Positions 43,607 to 57,127 of a stretch of DNA of 64,000 nt are shown one piece after another (positions within the stretch are counted from its first letter, which is position 1; the number at the start of each line of letters is the position of its first letter). The notes beneath the pieces are model-generated. The model saw only the letters and a list, made by a program, of their open reading frames with translations. It was not told the DNA's origin and ran no database searches. This stretch comes from Asterias rubens (lineage: Eukaryota; Echinodermata; Asteroidea; Forcipulatida; Asteriidae). Made by a program: the position numbers and the translations under genes. The stretch is from NCBI RefSeq assembly GCF_902459465.1, contig NC_047080.1, forward strand, positions 12,312,866 through 12,376,865. Direction: 5' to 3'.

Positions 43607-46600
43607 CTGTTTAATTCAATAAAGGGAAATGATAAAGACTCTAATGTAAAACACAATCTTTTGAAAAGGAGTCCCCAATAGGGAGGTAACTTTGAAGAAA
43701 CAGTGCCCCAAATTATTCCTTTTTTGTTTTCATTGGTTTATTTTGCGGGTTTTTTAACTCTTTGTAACTTGCATATTTGATCTCTTTTGTAATTTTGACT
43801 GCAATTCAGCCTTTGGCTGCGATGGTTTTTGTTGGTTTTTGTTCTTAATACACAATTTTAAATAAAGTAAAGTAAAATCAAAATTTGTGTCTACAAAAAT
43901 AATAAAAACAAAACAATTAAAGTGGAAGTAACCTGTGTCCTAGCCCCCATCAGATGTCACCTAATAACGTGTACTTGGTTTTCAAAGAATAATCAAATAA
44001 ATACAAATTGTCAACGTTAATAGATCTCACTGAAGTTAAAAAAGGTGGCAACATCTGTTTTCATACCTGGTTTAAAGAGAACCAACGCCTTTAGGCAAGC
44101 GTACTCAAAGGTGTCTGTCTGTAGCGCCCTCAAGCGGCTCACGACGTCTTGTAGCTGCCTGACAGTTGCTTTAAGTGCTGGCAGCCTGGTGTTTGAGTCT
44201 GTTGGATTCAACAAACAATCCGAGCTTAGCATGGTTTCTGAAAGAAGAAGAAAAAGAAGGAAAAATTAGCCTCCAAAAAGTTTGGCTCTGACGCAGTTGA
44301 TTTTTTCCCCTCAAAAGCCTGTCCCTCGGCACCGAAAGAGGAGGATTTAGAAGAGGGCATTATCAGAAGAAGTTGGTAGATTTCTTCTGGCGGGGGGGGG
44401 GGAGGGGCAGAGTCTCCTGCCACACTACTGGCCCTCACGTTGATTGTTGAGTATTGTACTTCCAATAATGGCATTTAGTATGCTAGTGATGTCAAAAATG
44501 AAATAGAGACAGTGTGAAAAGTGACTACAACAACCACTACCCACCTATTTCAATGGGCACCGACCACTGGCACGCACTCAATACAAAGAGATCGCTCCAC
44601 GCCTCCTCCAATAGGATTGCTTGATCCCTAAACGGAAGTGCGAGGAATGCCGGGATACCCCGTGCCCATTTGACTGTCATGAAGAGGAGGCGTGCTGCGC
44701 ATTCGTACACGTTCTCTGCAATGTTGCTCTGACATAGATCGGATTTGCAGTTGTGATGGATATCAGTAAAGCTTGATGACCGTGATGGAAGAGATTCTGG
44801 TATTTAAAAAAAGAGAGAAAAACAAAATTGTAGATTTGTTTGGGTTCGGGTCAGTTTTTCTTTTCTTTTCAATGATATTGATAATATGGATATTGTATTT
44901 GGAAACATAATATACTTTTTGCTTACTAAAATACTAAGCCCAAATGTTATGAACACTTAAAAGAAAATAAATAGGAGAGAGAAGCATATAAAATATGTCG
45001 CAACACGAATGACCTCAGTCAGAAGATGGCATACAAACAATTTGTTATTGTTGTTGGCTCTATGTGTAAGAATTTGCAAGAACAAGTGAGGAATTATGCG
45101 GTGAAATGATAACTAAAGAAGATTGTCCAATTTCCTACAAGATTAAGCACATCCGAGGCAATTAGGAATAACAAATAATGTGGTTTCGTTTCTGTGGAAG
45201 AGTGGTAAGTAGTTAGATTCTGATTTATCTTAACCCTTGTCCCCGGATATGACGTCACAGAGGTTCACGACCTACCTGCCTCGACTTGACTCCCAAATCC
45301 ACCTTGCTCAACCGTAGTAGCAGTGTTCAGCTGTCGAGGGTCAAAGGCACGGTCAGCTACCAGTAGGCTATTCAGGAATGGGTTCACCAGTACGTCCGTC
45401 CAACACGTCCGGGCAGACGGCATCGGTTGTTGTGGATGAAGTCTGCTGATATAGTCCGGGTGACCGGGCGTGACCGGAGTGAAGCTAGAAAGTCGTGGGT
45501 CGTGGTTAAACGAAATCCCCGGTGGGAATTGTGTAGGTTCTTCCTTGAGTGGTGGGGAGGCCCCGGGCTTTTCTGGGCTGCTGTGTCGGCTGTATTGGTA
45601 ACATCTCGGTGCCCGTTCGTGCTGTACAGCTGTTCAATGTAAGAACAGAATCAGAGCTACTTTCATTTATAATGTCCTTCTTAAAAAAATATAGTTTCAG
45701 GTTAACTCACTCGATTGTATTAACACAATAAAGTTATGCCTTAATTGGCAAAATATTCTACATTTATCATTCTTCGCATTTCACTCTGGTTATATCAACG
45801 TGGAAAAAAATCCCCATTGAGAAACAAACTAACTAACTTACACCCCAACATAAACCAGACGGGTGAGACGGGCTTAACTCTAAGTTGCGCCGATGTCCCC
45901 GACAATGCTTATAGCTTTTGAGCGCAACATCGTTTATGGGAAATGGACATGGATTGTGCACAAAGACTGAATGTTCCATGAGTGATTTTAATATAATTAC
46001 AACTCCTTTTATATTGACCTAGTTTACAAATCTATAAACACACAACCGTTCTACCAAACACCATTAATATACCAGGACAAAAATCCCTTTTTAATTTTCT
46101 TTTATGTTTTAATTTGTTTTATATTACCAACCGATAATCCAGCGCCACTACCAGCAGTCTCCTGACCGACTGAGACCGAGACTAGACGCAGACAGCCGTG
46201 ACTGGCTGTTGGCTCACAATCGAAGATTACAAAGAGCCTTAGGCACAAGATGCGGAACTTGGGCTGAAAATGAGCGCCTGCAGGGCCAATTTCATAGAGC
46301 TGCTAAGCATACAAAGTTGCTAAGCATGAAGTTTTGTTCTAAAAACAGGATAACCAACCAAATTTCCATAAGCAAACAACAGCTGAACACCAGTAACAAG
46401 CATAGGCAACAAATGACAGACGAATTTTGTGTCTTTTAGCAGCTCTATGAAACTAGGCCCTGATGGCTTCGGCAGTGGATACGCTTGGATGGCCGAAAAG
46501 AATTAACTTCAGCGCTCATCCAGCGTAGCTTTTGCTTTCAAGTTCAACATACAGTCTGTCAAAAACAACATTAGTACAACCCTATTCTAAAGTACTTCCA

Positions 46601-49600
46601 GAACAATGAAGTTATTGTCACTTTGTAGAAAGTAGACGTTGGTGTTGTTCTCTAGCTCACATGTTAATTATAACCCAACTCATCCCGATGCAACAAAAAC
46701 CAGTCGGGGAGGACTGAATTGATCTGTCGATCGTCCTGACCTATTTATCCGTTAAGACAGATGATCTTGAACTCAACTGTAATTAATTTCAATGAAAAGC
46801 TGACGGCAGGGGGGAAAACAAAGGCTGTCTTTATTTGATGGCGTCAACCTCATCCATCCGACCTCGGAGGGTGGAAATGCCACGCGTGCGTTCCGTGTCT
46901 TTATTGGTCTTGCGCCCACACGCCCCGGAACTGAAGGACGTCCTAACTACAATAGATTCTCTTTTCACTCTATATACACGAGTCGTCACTATACTATAGA
47001 AATATTATTTAGTATTTAGTATTGAATTTATTGTTGCGGTTCATAATTAATAACGACATCGTAAACATTTTGTTATGACTACTTGTTGAAACAGCAACAC
47101 GCAGTGATAAAGTGCGTTCCCCTTTGATGACGCGGACAAGATTTCCATGGTCTTTGACAATTACCAATAGTGTCCAGCGTCTTTAAGGACGAATTCCATA
47201 GATGTTTGGACGCATTGAACACATTCCAAGTTAGGACGAGCTACTCGTCCTAACCCGAGGTAGGATTAATCCCCAGCATCCGATTTCACGAATCGCTGCA
47301 GCGTTTCTTGAAATCGGCTGCTGGAGATGTATTTTTTTGGTAAAAACACATGATGGGGTCAATCATACACACGATTATGTATGACATCATTCTGTGGTGC
47401 TATCCTAGTATTTATGAAAGATAGATGTTATTCTTCTATCATTATAATTCATTGTAAAAAAATACCACTATACTGATGTACTGTGTTGAATCAATCTTTT
47501 AAATTGACATACACAATCCTTATTATTTTAGGGATTGTTCCGTATAACAATATAATGGATATGTGTTACTCTAACAAGGAAAATGGAGGGGAAATGGAGG
47601 GAAAATTTCTACAACCTCATGTTATTATAAGGTTATAAATGCTAGTGTTTGATGAAGTCACTTTTTTTTTGTTCCTGGAATTGATCTATCAAAATAGCAT
47701 TTAACTTAACCTTCTGAATGGCGCAAACATTCATCTTTGATAATTTTCAAACCAATTTATATTTTATGTCCGATGATGTTTTTTTCTTTGAAAGTGTATC
47801 AAATAAAATGACATTTGACACCATTTAAATCTGTGGTTAGAGACCTTTTCCCTGAGTTTCTTTAGGGCTCTGCAAATTTGATTTTTGGAGCATCTATTTG
47901 AAACCCTCAACAATCTGTTTCATAATAGAATTTACGCTATTGTGATAAGTCCTTCGAGGTCCGTGACATTTCCTGAGGGAACAACTTGTATACGCAGTCC
48001 TAAAACTCTATCCTCCAACCACAGTCTAAGCTCGTGAAACTTACACTTAGATCTACAAATCGGGTTAGGAGACACCATTTCACCCAATAATCATTTGTGT
48101 TGACTAACATCATCCGGGAAAAACTGATCCAACTTCATCTATTTTTGTTACTATCGACATTCGTTCAAGGTCCACAACACAAGAGCGACAGACATATTTC
48201 ACGCACGGCTTAGCAGTATCTATGCACCCAGTTCAAACGACTGATCATAGTCTTGTTGTGCATGAGTTATTATTATTTTACGATCAATTTTTCTCACAAC
48301 TGCGGTCCCCCTGGTATTGGGAGGCGAAGTCACCGCTCGATCAAGCCTAGATCTATTGTGATACAACCCCAATGGTCGTAACACTAATTATTTATTGTAT
48401 TTTTGTGTCCCATCTCCAGCCGGTGGTTCTCTCGACAAAAACCAAGGATAAAAGTATTATCCACGACGATTGGTGTAAAACAATATTTCAACATGAAGTT
48501 GAAAATCCTATTAGCCAGAGATAGAAGTGGTAATTAAATATTGATATAGACAAACTTCTTGAAGTTTGAAAGGTAGTCAAAAAGGGGATTGTTTTTTTAA
48601 AATCATTTCTGCGTCGGTTTTTTCCACCCATTTCTGGATCCTTCCGAGACAAATTTCGGTCACATAGAAAATTTAATTGTTGTATTGTACAAAGAATAAG
48701 CAAGGTTAAGGGCCGCCTGAAGCCTGTTTCTGCTAAGCAAATGGGCGTGCTTAGCACCATGGAAAAATAAAGATGCTTTGTGTCAAGTAGGAAATATTAC
48801 ATAGTTTGTCATTTCTTTATAACAATTAGATCGTTGGTGGTTTTTTTTACGGAAGTTTGCCCCAAAAGGCTAAAGTCCGAATTTGCTTGAACGACTACAG
48901 AAAACTTTTAAGTTCTTGGGTTTGAAGTATTTTGAAGTATTAACATACTTCAAAACCAAAAACTTATCAGTAATTGACACTCCTCTTAAAACAATATTTT
49001 ATGGACTGTTTGCTTATTACGATATGATGACAACAAACATTGACACCAATTCTCCAAATCAAATATATAATATTTCTTCTTTTTATAGAGCTATCATATG
49101 AACCAGCAGACATTAGTCAATTTCTAACACTTGGAAGCCCCAGAGAAATATTTCAGCAACCTTTATTTGACACCTCCTCCGACCAACTGAAGAACAACAT
49201 CTATAAAAAGAGTTTCGGATTTTATTTGTTTTGTAATCTCAATAGGTTTTGATGTCAGATGGAGGTACGTTAACACCTCTCACAAAGCAAACTCAGCGGT
49301 GGTCGATAAACACGGATAACATAAAAATAGCAGTTGGAGTCTGGCTTGAAGTTTTTTTTTCAAAGGGAGAGTGTTTGACTGTTTCAACAGCCATGGCGTG
49401 CAGAAGGCACGCGCCAAATTGTGAATTGAAACCAAAAGTTCATGACTGCCACCAGTAAAGGCAAATACGTTTTTGGTTCAAATTGGTTATAAGGGAGGTT
49501 AAAGTCAAAAGAGGTTATCCCAAAACTGGGTTATCCGATTTCAATCGGATGTGGAGTGACAAAGGAAAGGGTGGGGGAGGCGAATGTTTTCCCGATTATG

Positions 49601-50733
49601 TTTTACTCTTCAGTTTCAAAACGCCATTCAAGATTGCACTATATTCAACTAAAGCTGGGGTGTTTTTTAGGCATTCGAAATCGGCGTTCATATAAGCAGA
49701 GAGGGTGGACAGGCCAGACTTTTTTTATGCGATCAGCTGTTGTAAACTTGAATACTGAATTCGGTGGTTTGTGACATTGAATGTTATAGTTTTTTAAATT
49801 ACAGGACGAAAAAGAACAAAATGAATTGCCCTATAGTCATCATTAAGTGAAATTAAATGACCGTTGTTTAGGTCTCAATTTTGCACCAAAGGGTAACGCA
49901 AGGTTTAAATTGACCGCTTATATGCCGAAAAAGACGTGGGACGGTGTATTTGCAGGGCTTTAAATTCCGTGAAACCAGGTATTGAATCCCATCTCGGACC
50001 AGAGCTTCTCCCATCGGTACCTTAAAGCATCACATTATACCTCCCTTCACAAGTTTCTTAAGATACAGGGGGAATTGAATGCTTCATAATAAAAATTAAC
50101 TGTCAAGTTTAAGTTTCCTTATAAGCTATACTCGTCAAAGTAAAATAGGCTTGAAGACACCGCCGTAAACGGTGAAGAAATGTTTTTTTTCTTCTTCTCA
50201 AGTTGGATCAAACAGAGCTCCATGAAAGTCAAAGGCAGCCAAAGACACCAGGGCCAAATTTCATAGAGGCAGGAAATACTGCTTGAAAAGTTCTTTGCAA
50301 GGCAAAAATGCAATGAGCCACAACAATGCAAACTTAATGTACTTTTGGCTTGTAATCTGTTTCTGCTAAGCCTTTACCACTCCCTGCTAAGCAAGTTTTG
50401 TGTGCTTACATGCTTTATGAAATTGGGCCCAGTTAAACCTGATGACTAATGACTTACCATTTTTATTCATTCGGACTGCGAGACACTTTTTGAATCTGCA
50501 TGCTTGACACTGGTTTCTCCGCGTCAGATCCACCACGCATTTCTCGTTCTCCTTGCACACGTAGGCGAGGTTGCGCCGTACACTACGCTTGAAGAACCCA
50601 CGGCATCCATCGCAGCTGAACACCCCGTAATGTTTCCCGGAGCTCCGGTCCCCACAGACTTGGCAGAGAATGTCGGGTTTCTTGCCTGCTGGTGGCGGGG
50701 AAGAACCGAGCGCCATACAAGGGCCGTGGGGTG
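43365..50733 (-). CDS. Nuclear receptor, NR2E (TLX/PNR) group
   Basis: Five coding exons, read downward: 50733-50458 (DBD), 45629-45276 (hinge), 44796-44545, 44237-44067 and 43606-43365 (LBD). All borders are GT-AG and all joins carry one base in phase. From the ATG at 50,716 the protein is about 425 residues, close to TLX (385) and PNR (410). Zinc ligands: C18, C21, C35, C38 and C54, C60, C70, C73. P-box CDGCR; D-box loop of five residues. Extension AVQHERAPR is typical of NR2E. The LBD has [20 protein letters not shown] and ends with AF-2 helix [14 protein letters not shown] ligand-regulated or orphan transcription factor, nuclear. TLX and PNR have Ser after the second P-box Cys and longer D-box loops, so this is probably another NR2E subgroup; phylogeny would decide. 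The reading frame is open before the ATG, so an upstream coding exon is possible. Confidence 0.93.
44067..44237 (-). CDS. NR2E exon: LBD helices 6-9 region
   Basis: 171 nt, acceptor TTTCAG, donor CCAG|GTATGA. Ends [15 protein letters not shown], matching the NR2E pattern TEFxxLKAIVLFKP. Confidence 0.93.
44545..44796 (-). CDS. NR2E exon: LBD helices 3-5
   Basis: 252 nt. Contains [20 protein letters not shown] and [20 protein letters not shown], the nuclear receptor LBD signature, then [10 protein letters not shown]. Confidence 0.95.
45276..45629 (-). CDS. NR2E exon: hinge
   Basis: 354 nt, acceptor TTGAACAG, donor GCAG|GTAGGT. Starts with the conserved AVQHERAPR, then a long Ser/Pro-rich hinge and a segment [19 protein letters not shown] entering the LBD. 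Confidence 0.9.
46283..46460. mobile_element. MITE, GGGCCCAATTTCAT family
   Basis: Starts GGGCCAATTTCATAGAGCTG, ends AGCAGCTCTATGAAACTAGG. Both ends intact, 178 bp. Confidence 0.75.
47149..47325. mobile_element. Fragments of two palindromic element families
   Basis: TTTGACAATTACCAATAGTG TCCAGCG (end of the GGCACTGGACAC family), followed by sequence with TTAGGACGAGCTACTCGTCC and CCGATTTCACGAATCG, as in the 5,483 element. Confidence 0.5.
50251..50430. mobile_element. MITE, GGGCCCAATTTCAT family
   Basis: Starts GGGCCAAATTTCATAGAGGC, ends TGCTTTATGAAATTGGGCCC. Lies just 27 bp from the DBD exon donor. Confidence 0.75.
50458..50733 (-). CDS. NR2E exon: DNA-binding domain
   Basis: 276 nt, acceptor TTTTGAAG, donor ATG|GTAAGT. 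Begins with a short Ser/Pro-rich leader ([17 protein letters not shown]), then both zinc fingers: [20 protein letters not shown] and [20 protein letters not shown]. Start taken at ATG 50,716, giving 17 residues before the first Cys, as in TLX; another start further upstream cannot be excluded. Confidence 0.95.
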
Positions 50734-51351
50734 CTTCAAAACAACAAAATAGACACAAATGAACTTTTGATCTTAACTTGAAATTATAGGAACCAACAAA
50801 CTAATAGCGTGTGATTTAAGCTTTAGTAAAATAAACTTGTTTAAACTGAACTACAGTGCATGCGTGATCAAAGTCTATATAGTGCTTACAAATGTTCTGC
50901 TCAAAAAGTTAAAACTGATAAACCTTTACCATCTATTGCAATCAGTTAAGTAATTGTATACTAAAGTGAAAGCAGGGTATGATCTTACAGATTAAGAGAT
51001 GAATATCTTAATCGTATTACAGGGAAGATTAGTGAAGGGTTAAACCTGACCTAAATAATGCTGAACAATGAGTAAATGATGGAACGTTTTTCAGAATGGA
51101 AAAGTTCGGTAGCGTGTTTCTTGCCAGCATAGTTAAAACGTTTTGTTAAATACAATTTGCGCCTGTAGGCCTATTATGTAGAGAAGTTGAGCTATGTGAA
51201 AGTGTCATCATAATACAGGTTTTAGAGTGAACGTTGTATTGATCAGGCAGTCAATGTTGGCATCAATTACATTCAAATATCACAATCCCCTTATGGCAAA
51301 GTAAATGACATGTTTTTAGCTGAACTGGTATATTCAATTAACAACTGACTA

Positions 51352-51485
51352 CCAATTAATCTTACTCACTAACTAACAAACTTACCTAACTAACTTTAAA
51401 AAAAAAAACTAGTTAACTGACTCATTAACTAACTAACTGACTAACTAACGAAATAAAACTGAACTAACTAACTAACTTACTAATC
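51352..51485. repeat. AACT/GACT simple repeat
   Basis: Impure run of AACTAACTGACTAACT with a short A-tract inside. Confidence 0.7.
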
Positions 51486-54400
51486 AACAAGAAATATAGT
51501 TGCCGGGCGCGTATAGAGTAATGAACACAAATTTAATACGAACATAGTGTAGACCTATGTACAAACGTGATCAGTTTTTACTGGAGTCAAACTTACAACA
51601 ATTTAAGCCTTCCATTAGACCCAGTGTTTGAAGTACCTCTCTTGATGACCTGCTTGAATAAAGTTGATTCTCCTCGAACAAGTACCGAACTACCAGCAAC
51701 TAATGTTTGCGAGCATGAAATCAAGCTCTGTAGTGACCGATCCCTGTTGATTTCCGACCGGTGGCTCCTTGCTTCAACGACTCGCTAACTCCGATATCGG
51801 CTGATCATTTGAACATCTGAGTCTACACGTATCTGTTTTCTTTTTTTTATTACCAATAATAATCTAGTTATCATAAAACAAAGGGGCAATGTGTGCGTGA
51901 TCCTGGCAGGGCCGGCCGAATCTAGTCATTAAAAAAACACAAAGACTGTTTGATGAGTTGATTTATCTGAATAAGTTCCGCCGCCTTTACTTGACGCGGT
52001 ATTGTGGAATGTGTGGTATATTATTTGTTTTAACGGTTGCTGGTGAAATAAATGAAAAGGTAGAGCACAAGGAGATTATGTTTTGACAAATTTTGTATCT
52101 TTAAATTTTCAAAAAGTTTACTCAAGTTTAATACGTTTTTATTTAAAAAATAAAAATAATACAAAATTGCGCAATTTTTCATAAATACAGAAACCAATTT
52201 TGAAGAATACGATTTCTTAAAAAACCTCCTCACCACCCAAAATAAAGTAAAATTATTTGAAGTACTAACAAAAACATAACAAAATACCAAGCAATGAATC
52301 TATTGAATCATAAAACAGTCGCCTGAAAAGTTACGGAGCCAGAAAAACAAGGATGATTATTGGCGAGGAATCTGTGAGAAAGTACCCAGATGTGACTTCG
52401 GTGTTTGACGAAACGCTCACCGCGTTCCGTGTTAAGACTGCGCGGTCCACACGGACTGTTCGACGGCACCTGATTATTACAGTCAAAGGGCATTCTCTGA
52501 TGATATTCATCACAAAGAAAACAAATGCTGCCCATTGTCTTGTGGTGTTTAATTATCAATATGATCATGAATTGCACGTAAATAAAGGGTACTAGTTCAA
52601 CTTTCGCAATCGCCTGGGCTTGTTGACTCTTCAGCGAAGCTACATCGTAATAGGATGAAAGCACTGCATAGTATTTCAATATTGTGTTACAGATGTTCAC
52701 GGCAACCAAGCACTATCTTTTCAGTTAACCAAGCTCCCTTTATTAGGAGAGCCTATTGGACTCTGTCTTGAGATTTGGACAAAAAAAACTATTCTTATCT
52801 ATCATTCTAAAAAGTAAACAATTGTCATTTTGTGTGTCAGTCAAACAATGCTTGATATAATTTGTTATCAATACTGAACAAGAAACAGACCAAATTAATT
52901 CAGCGTTTTTCTTTATTCATGTTTGTGTATAAACCAGTGTGATAATTAATGACACGTCCCCGGGGGTTAGAAAGGCTTCATCAGCCCCCGGCGATCCTCG
53001 CGATATGTCAGTTTAATTGAGTTTAATTTTCTCGTTGCTAGAAAAATCAATAGAGGACAGCGCTGTCTCATCTCATGCAACAGGTCAATTGTCCACCTGC
53101 CTCGTTTAAACGCCATCATCGTTTCATTATGCATCGTGTGCGTGTCTCTTGCAGATTCTGGGTGTACATGTCACTTCATTTTATTTGTTTCTTGTTGTAA
53201 AGCCAATAACTCTAACAAAGAACATAATCACTGTACTGTAACAGCTAATAACCAAATAGAGAGAAGAACAGTTTGGAAGGTTTAGCTTTATATATGGGAG
53301 GAAAACCTCAGAGAGATATTCAAGGGAATAAAACAACGCAGTCGAAAGGGACAAGGTGTTCAGACGGGATTCGAACCGGGAACTGGAAAGTAATGAAAGA
53401 TAGGCTCTACACCAACCTGATCATTCAAGACCATTACAAGACTAGTGAGACAAATCATGTGCCAAGCCTCATGAATGATTTACAAACCATAACGGTTTTT
53501 TGTAGAATATTTGTAAGATCATGTAGGCCTATTTTACGGACTGTCGGGAAAATGTTTTATAATATTGTACCAGCTGCAGTTGACTCCTAACCTTGAGCGT
53601 TTCGGCTAGGCCCAAACCCTTTTTTGCTCACGCATCTAGAATCCCTTTTCCAATGGCAAATCTGTTGACGTCGGAAACAACATTTCATAAATTAACCACA
53701 AAGGTGAATATCTGTGACGAAACAGGAAGCCGCAATATTGTGCATCTACAACAAGAAGTTTCACAACATTCAAAATGCTCTTACCTGGATTAATAACGTC
53801 CAGTTGCCTTCTGGACATTTAAACCATTTTCCTTTTAAAGTTATAATAAATTATCTTAATTTCAGTTAAACATGTTTTGAATTTTACATTAATTTGATTT
53901 GTATTCGACAACAGAGAAACAAGATGAGGCGACAGTAAAGTAGATCGACTCTCCAAATGGCAGATTCGCACTAATAATGTGTAAATTTGGACACTTCATA
54001 AGGGCAAGGATTCTAGACGAACGAGCGGCTTCATTATTATATTAATGAGTAACAAAACATTCTGGAATATTTTGATCGGTGTATGCCATAGGTTTGCACT
54101 CAAAGGTCAGAAAGGTGTTAGTAATCAATTTATGATATTCAAGCTGAAATGTATATCATGGGTAATTAACAGCAGTGATGTCTAGCTGGTGTTTGGGAGT
54201 GTGAACGCAACGATTTCTGATGTTTGATGAATACAATGTGAAAATCATGGTATTGTACCTTCGCTGGAGCTACTATTTTACTGTTCATTATAAACTATAT
54301 TAAAATATCGACAGACGGTTAGTGTGAAACCCAAAAGAAAACTATTTCAATCTAATCCAGTGACGATTGTTAACACGTTATGGCAACGTATGTTCATACA

Positions 54401-56979
54401 TGATGTACATTTTCTTACAAACCAAAGCTTCCTTTTCGGAGAAAAATTATACGTGAAGTTGCAAGTTATAAAGACGGAAGAGTCACCCGGTCCCATACAA
54501 AAAAAGAAGGGAAACAGTGGGGAAAATTCTGAAGAAGAAGCAAAAAAAACCTCAGGAATGCGTCAGACGCCGAATCTGAGATTTTCTTTTTTTGAAAAAC
54601 AGTTTCCTGGTCATCCTGATCCCGAAATGGGTCAAGTCCCCTCCGATCTGGATTCCATATCAATGCTGACTCAGGAGTGTCCGGCGCGTATGGTCAGAAC
54701 CCAAAGCTAGGACTCTATTTCTATTGTAATAATGCAATTGCATACCCCACCATCCCCACCCCACCAAAAATAAATAAATAATAATAATAAATAAATAAAA
54801 ATTAATCAGGCATGCTCTGTTACTGTTTGTCTCTCGAACTGTACTTAATCATAAAATCGGCGCCACCGCTCATCTCTTTGCAAATAGGCCTTTAATGAAT
54901 TTTACCCCTTATTTATGTTTGCCTGATGTATTTAAATGTTAACATTATTATAGACACCATACAGCGGATGCAAGCGGCTTGTCCCAAAATGCCCACAACG
55001 GCCGCAATATTTGACCAACTTTTGCTCGAACAATAATGGGGACAAAGGAAAAAGGTTTGAGACTGAATTGCAATTTTCCAATGTTACCCACATGTTAACA
55101 TCTAGAACTGATAAACAAAACCATGATATATGTTTCTTTCACTCAATTTTACCTAAAATTAGTGATGCAAAAAATCAACAAGATTAGCAATGTCTGCGCG
55201 TATGGCGATAGTGGGTACAGATATTTAATGATTAATAATCAAAGGAAACAACCTATCATAGCAGCTATATAGTCAACAGAGGGCCGGGGCTGCATTTGAT
55301 GCACGGTCGGTGTGTTAACCACCCAATCTGGCGACAAAAAACAGGCTAATTGAGCGTTTTCAATTCGTGAAGAGACCTCCATCTTTGTGAGTCCACACTC
55401 AATTAGCAGTACAACAACGGTCGTGTACTATGCAGCAGTAGAACAACCGGCGTACACCACTGGCACTATACATGTACATGTCAAAATTATACGGCCATGA
55501 CGGCCGAGAGCAGGGGGGCAACACCATCAAAATGTCGACTATGTCCATATAGTTTCCAGAGTTGCCCTTTTTCTCCCATTCTTACACGCTAATAATAGAG
55601 TCATGTGTGATAACAATGGTAATCATGTAATGTGTATTTCTCGCGCAGGGTTGAAGTATTTGAAGCGTTTGCAAGTTCGTTTGATGATCAATAGCTTGCT
55701 GAATACATGGGTGTGTGCATTGTTACACGCCGTATACACATCAAGTATGTGAAGAATGCACTCGTTGCCCAATCCCGTTTTTCATCATATGTTTGCGGAA
55801 AATAACACGTAAATATCAAAATATAGGGGAACTTACCTCTCTTGTTATAACCAGAGTCTATCCTTCAAAGGTTGGAACACTTTTGAAGCTTTTCAGTAGG
55901 AGGGAATTTACATAAAAAAGTTGATAACTTGTGCAGACTTCGTGACACGGAATGTTCATTCTTGCGAGGAGAAACTGCATTTTCAACATACTTCAAGTTC
56001 CACCTGGATACGAGTGAACTTATGTATACAAATCCTATGTGCGAAGACAGGGTCCTCGACTAATGGCCAAAACTTCCGTTTGCCGTTTTCTTTTCCTTAT
56101 CGTCTGCTAAATTTCTTCTAGGTTAGATTTTCGTATGAGAGAGGGATTTATTGAATAAATAAACGAGGGGTGTTGTCATATTAACTAAATAGAACAAAAC
56201 TTCTTTGGTCTTCTGTGTTGAGGTGCTGTTCAACAAACCAAAGGTTAATTTCCCCCCCCCCCCAATTCCCTCTGATTTTAACATGACAAAACAATGATTA
56301 AATGTTTACTGGTATATAACGTTTTTGGACTGGCTGTTAAATACAATACAACCGATGGTAGAAATGCTGACAGTGTTATAAAACTTCCTGAAAGAGCAAT
56401 TCTGTATTTGTCATCTAGGCCTAACCTCGGTAAAATACGATACAATTTACCGCCGATACTGGTAACTTGTAATTAAAAAAATAATTTTCGGAACGGTCCT
56501 TGCCACCCCTTTTAGCAAAATGGAATCTTCATAATGCGGGACTAAGGAGGTTTTGAGGCATCCTTTGTGAACCAGATTTTGCTTAGAAATACGTTAGCGG
56601 GGTACCCGTTGCTATACCAATACATATCCTTTTAGATGGTAACCCATTTCTTCTAAAGGAGATTGTTATTCGTTTAGTTGTGTACTTACCACCCTTATGA
56701 AAATGGGCCACGATTTTGTTGGTCCCGTTTAGGCCTACGCGTTCGAAACAATACAGGTCCTTTTCGAAATCACGGCTTGGAATAATATTAGACCCAGGCT
56801 TGGGCCGGCTTCGTCAGTCATTTCGACAAGGCAGAGGCCCAAGCCTGAGCCCAATCTGAGGTTTCGAAAAGGCTATTAAAAACCACTGCCTTTGGAGTTT
56901 GGCACCAGCCTTGGCCCGGCATTTATTTTGAAATTCACTTTCGTCACATGGGGGCTTCAAATAAAACGAGAATAAACTA

Positions 56980-57127
56980 GGGTCCATTTTCATAGTTTCT
57001 TTTAAGCACAAAAAGAAGATGCAAAATTCCACATAATGGTATCTGTGACTGACATCCTGCTAATTTTAGCTTCGCAGACAATGATTGCACAATATTTTCT
57101 GCTGAGGCAGCTGTATGAAATTGGGCC
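56980..57127. mobile_element. MITE, GGGCCCAATTTCAT family
   Basis: Starts GGGTCCATTTTCATAGTTTC, ends GCAGCTGTATGAAATTGGGC; inner GACTGACATCCTGCTAATTT. Confidence 0.65.

Larger units (their letters stand above)
45630..50457 (-). other. NR2E intron between DBD and hinge (4.8 kb)
   Basis: No further exon recognised. Holds MITEs (46,283-46,460; 50,251-50,430), a GGCACTGGACAC end (47,149-47,187) and a palindromic element (47,185-47,325). Open frames at 49.2-49.8 kb show no recognisable domain. Confidence 0.6.

Noticed and set aside
49040..49774. Cluster of 70-codon plus-strand frames
   Set aside because: Short, overlapping, no domains; within the NR2E intron on the opposite strand.
52308..52709. 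133-codon minus-strand frame before NR2E
   Set aside because: Overlapping frames are open on both strands, and composition and content do not look like protein; no link in phase to the DBD exon was found.
54324..54710. 128-codon plus-strand frame with a Lys/Glu-rich middle
   Set aside because: No recognised domain, no splice context; the Lys run comes from A-rich sequence.
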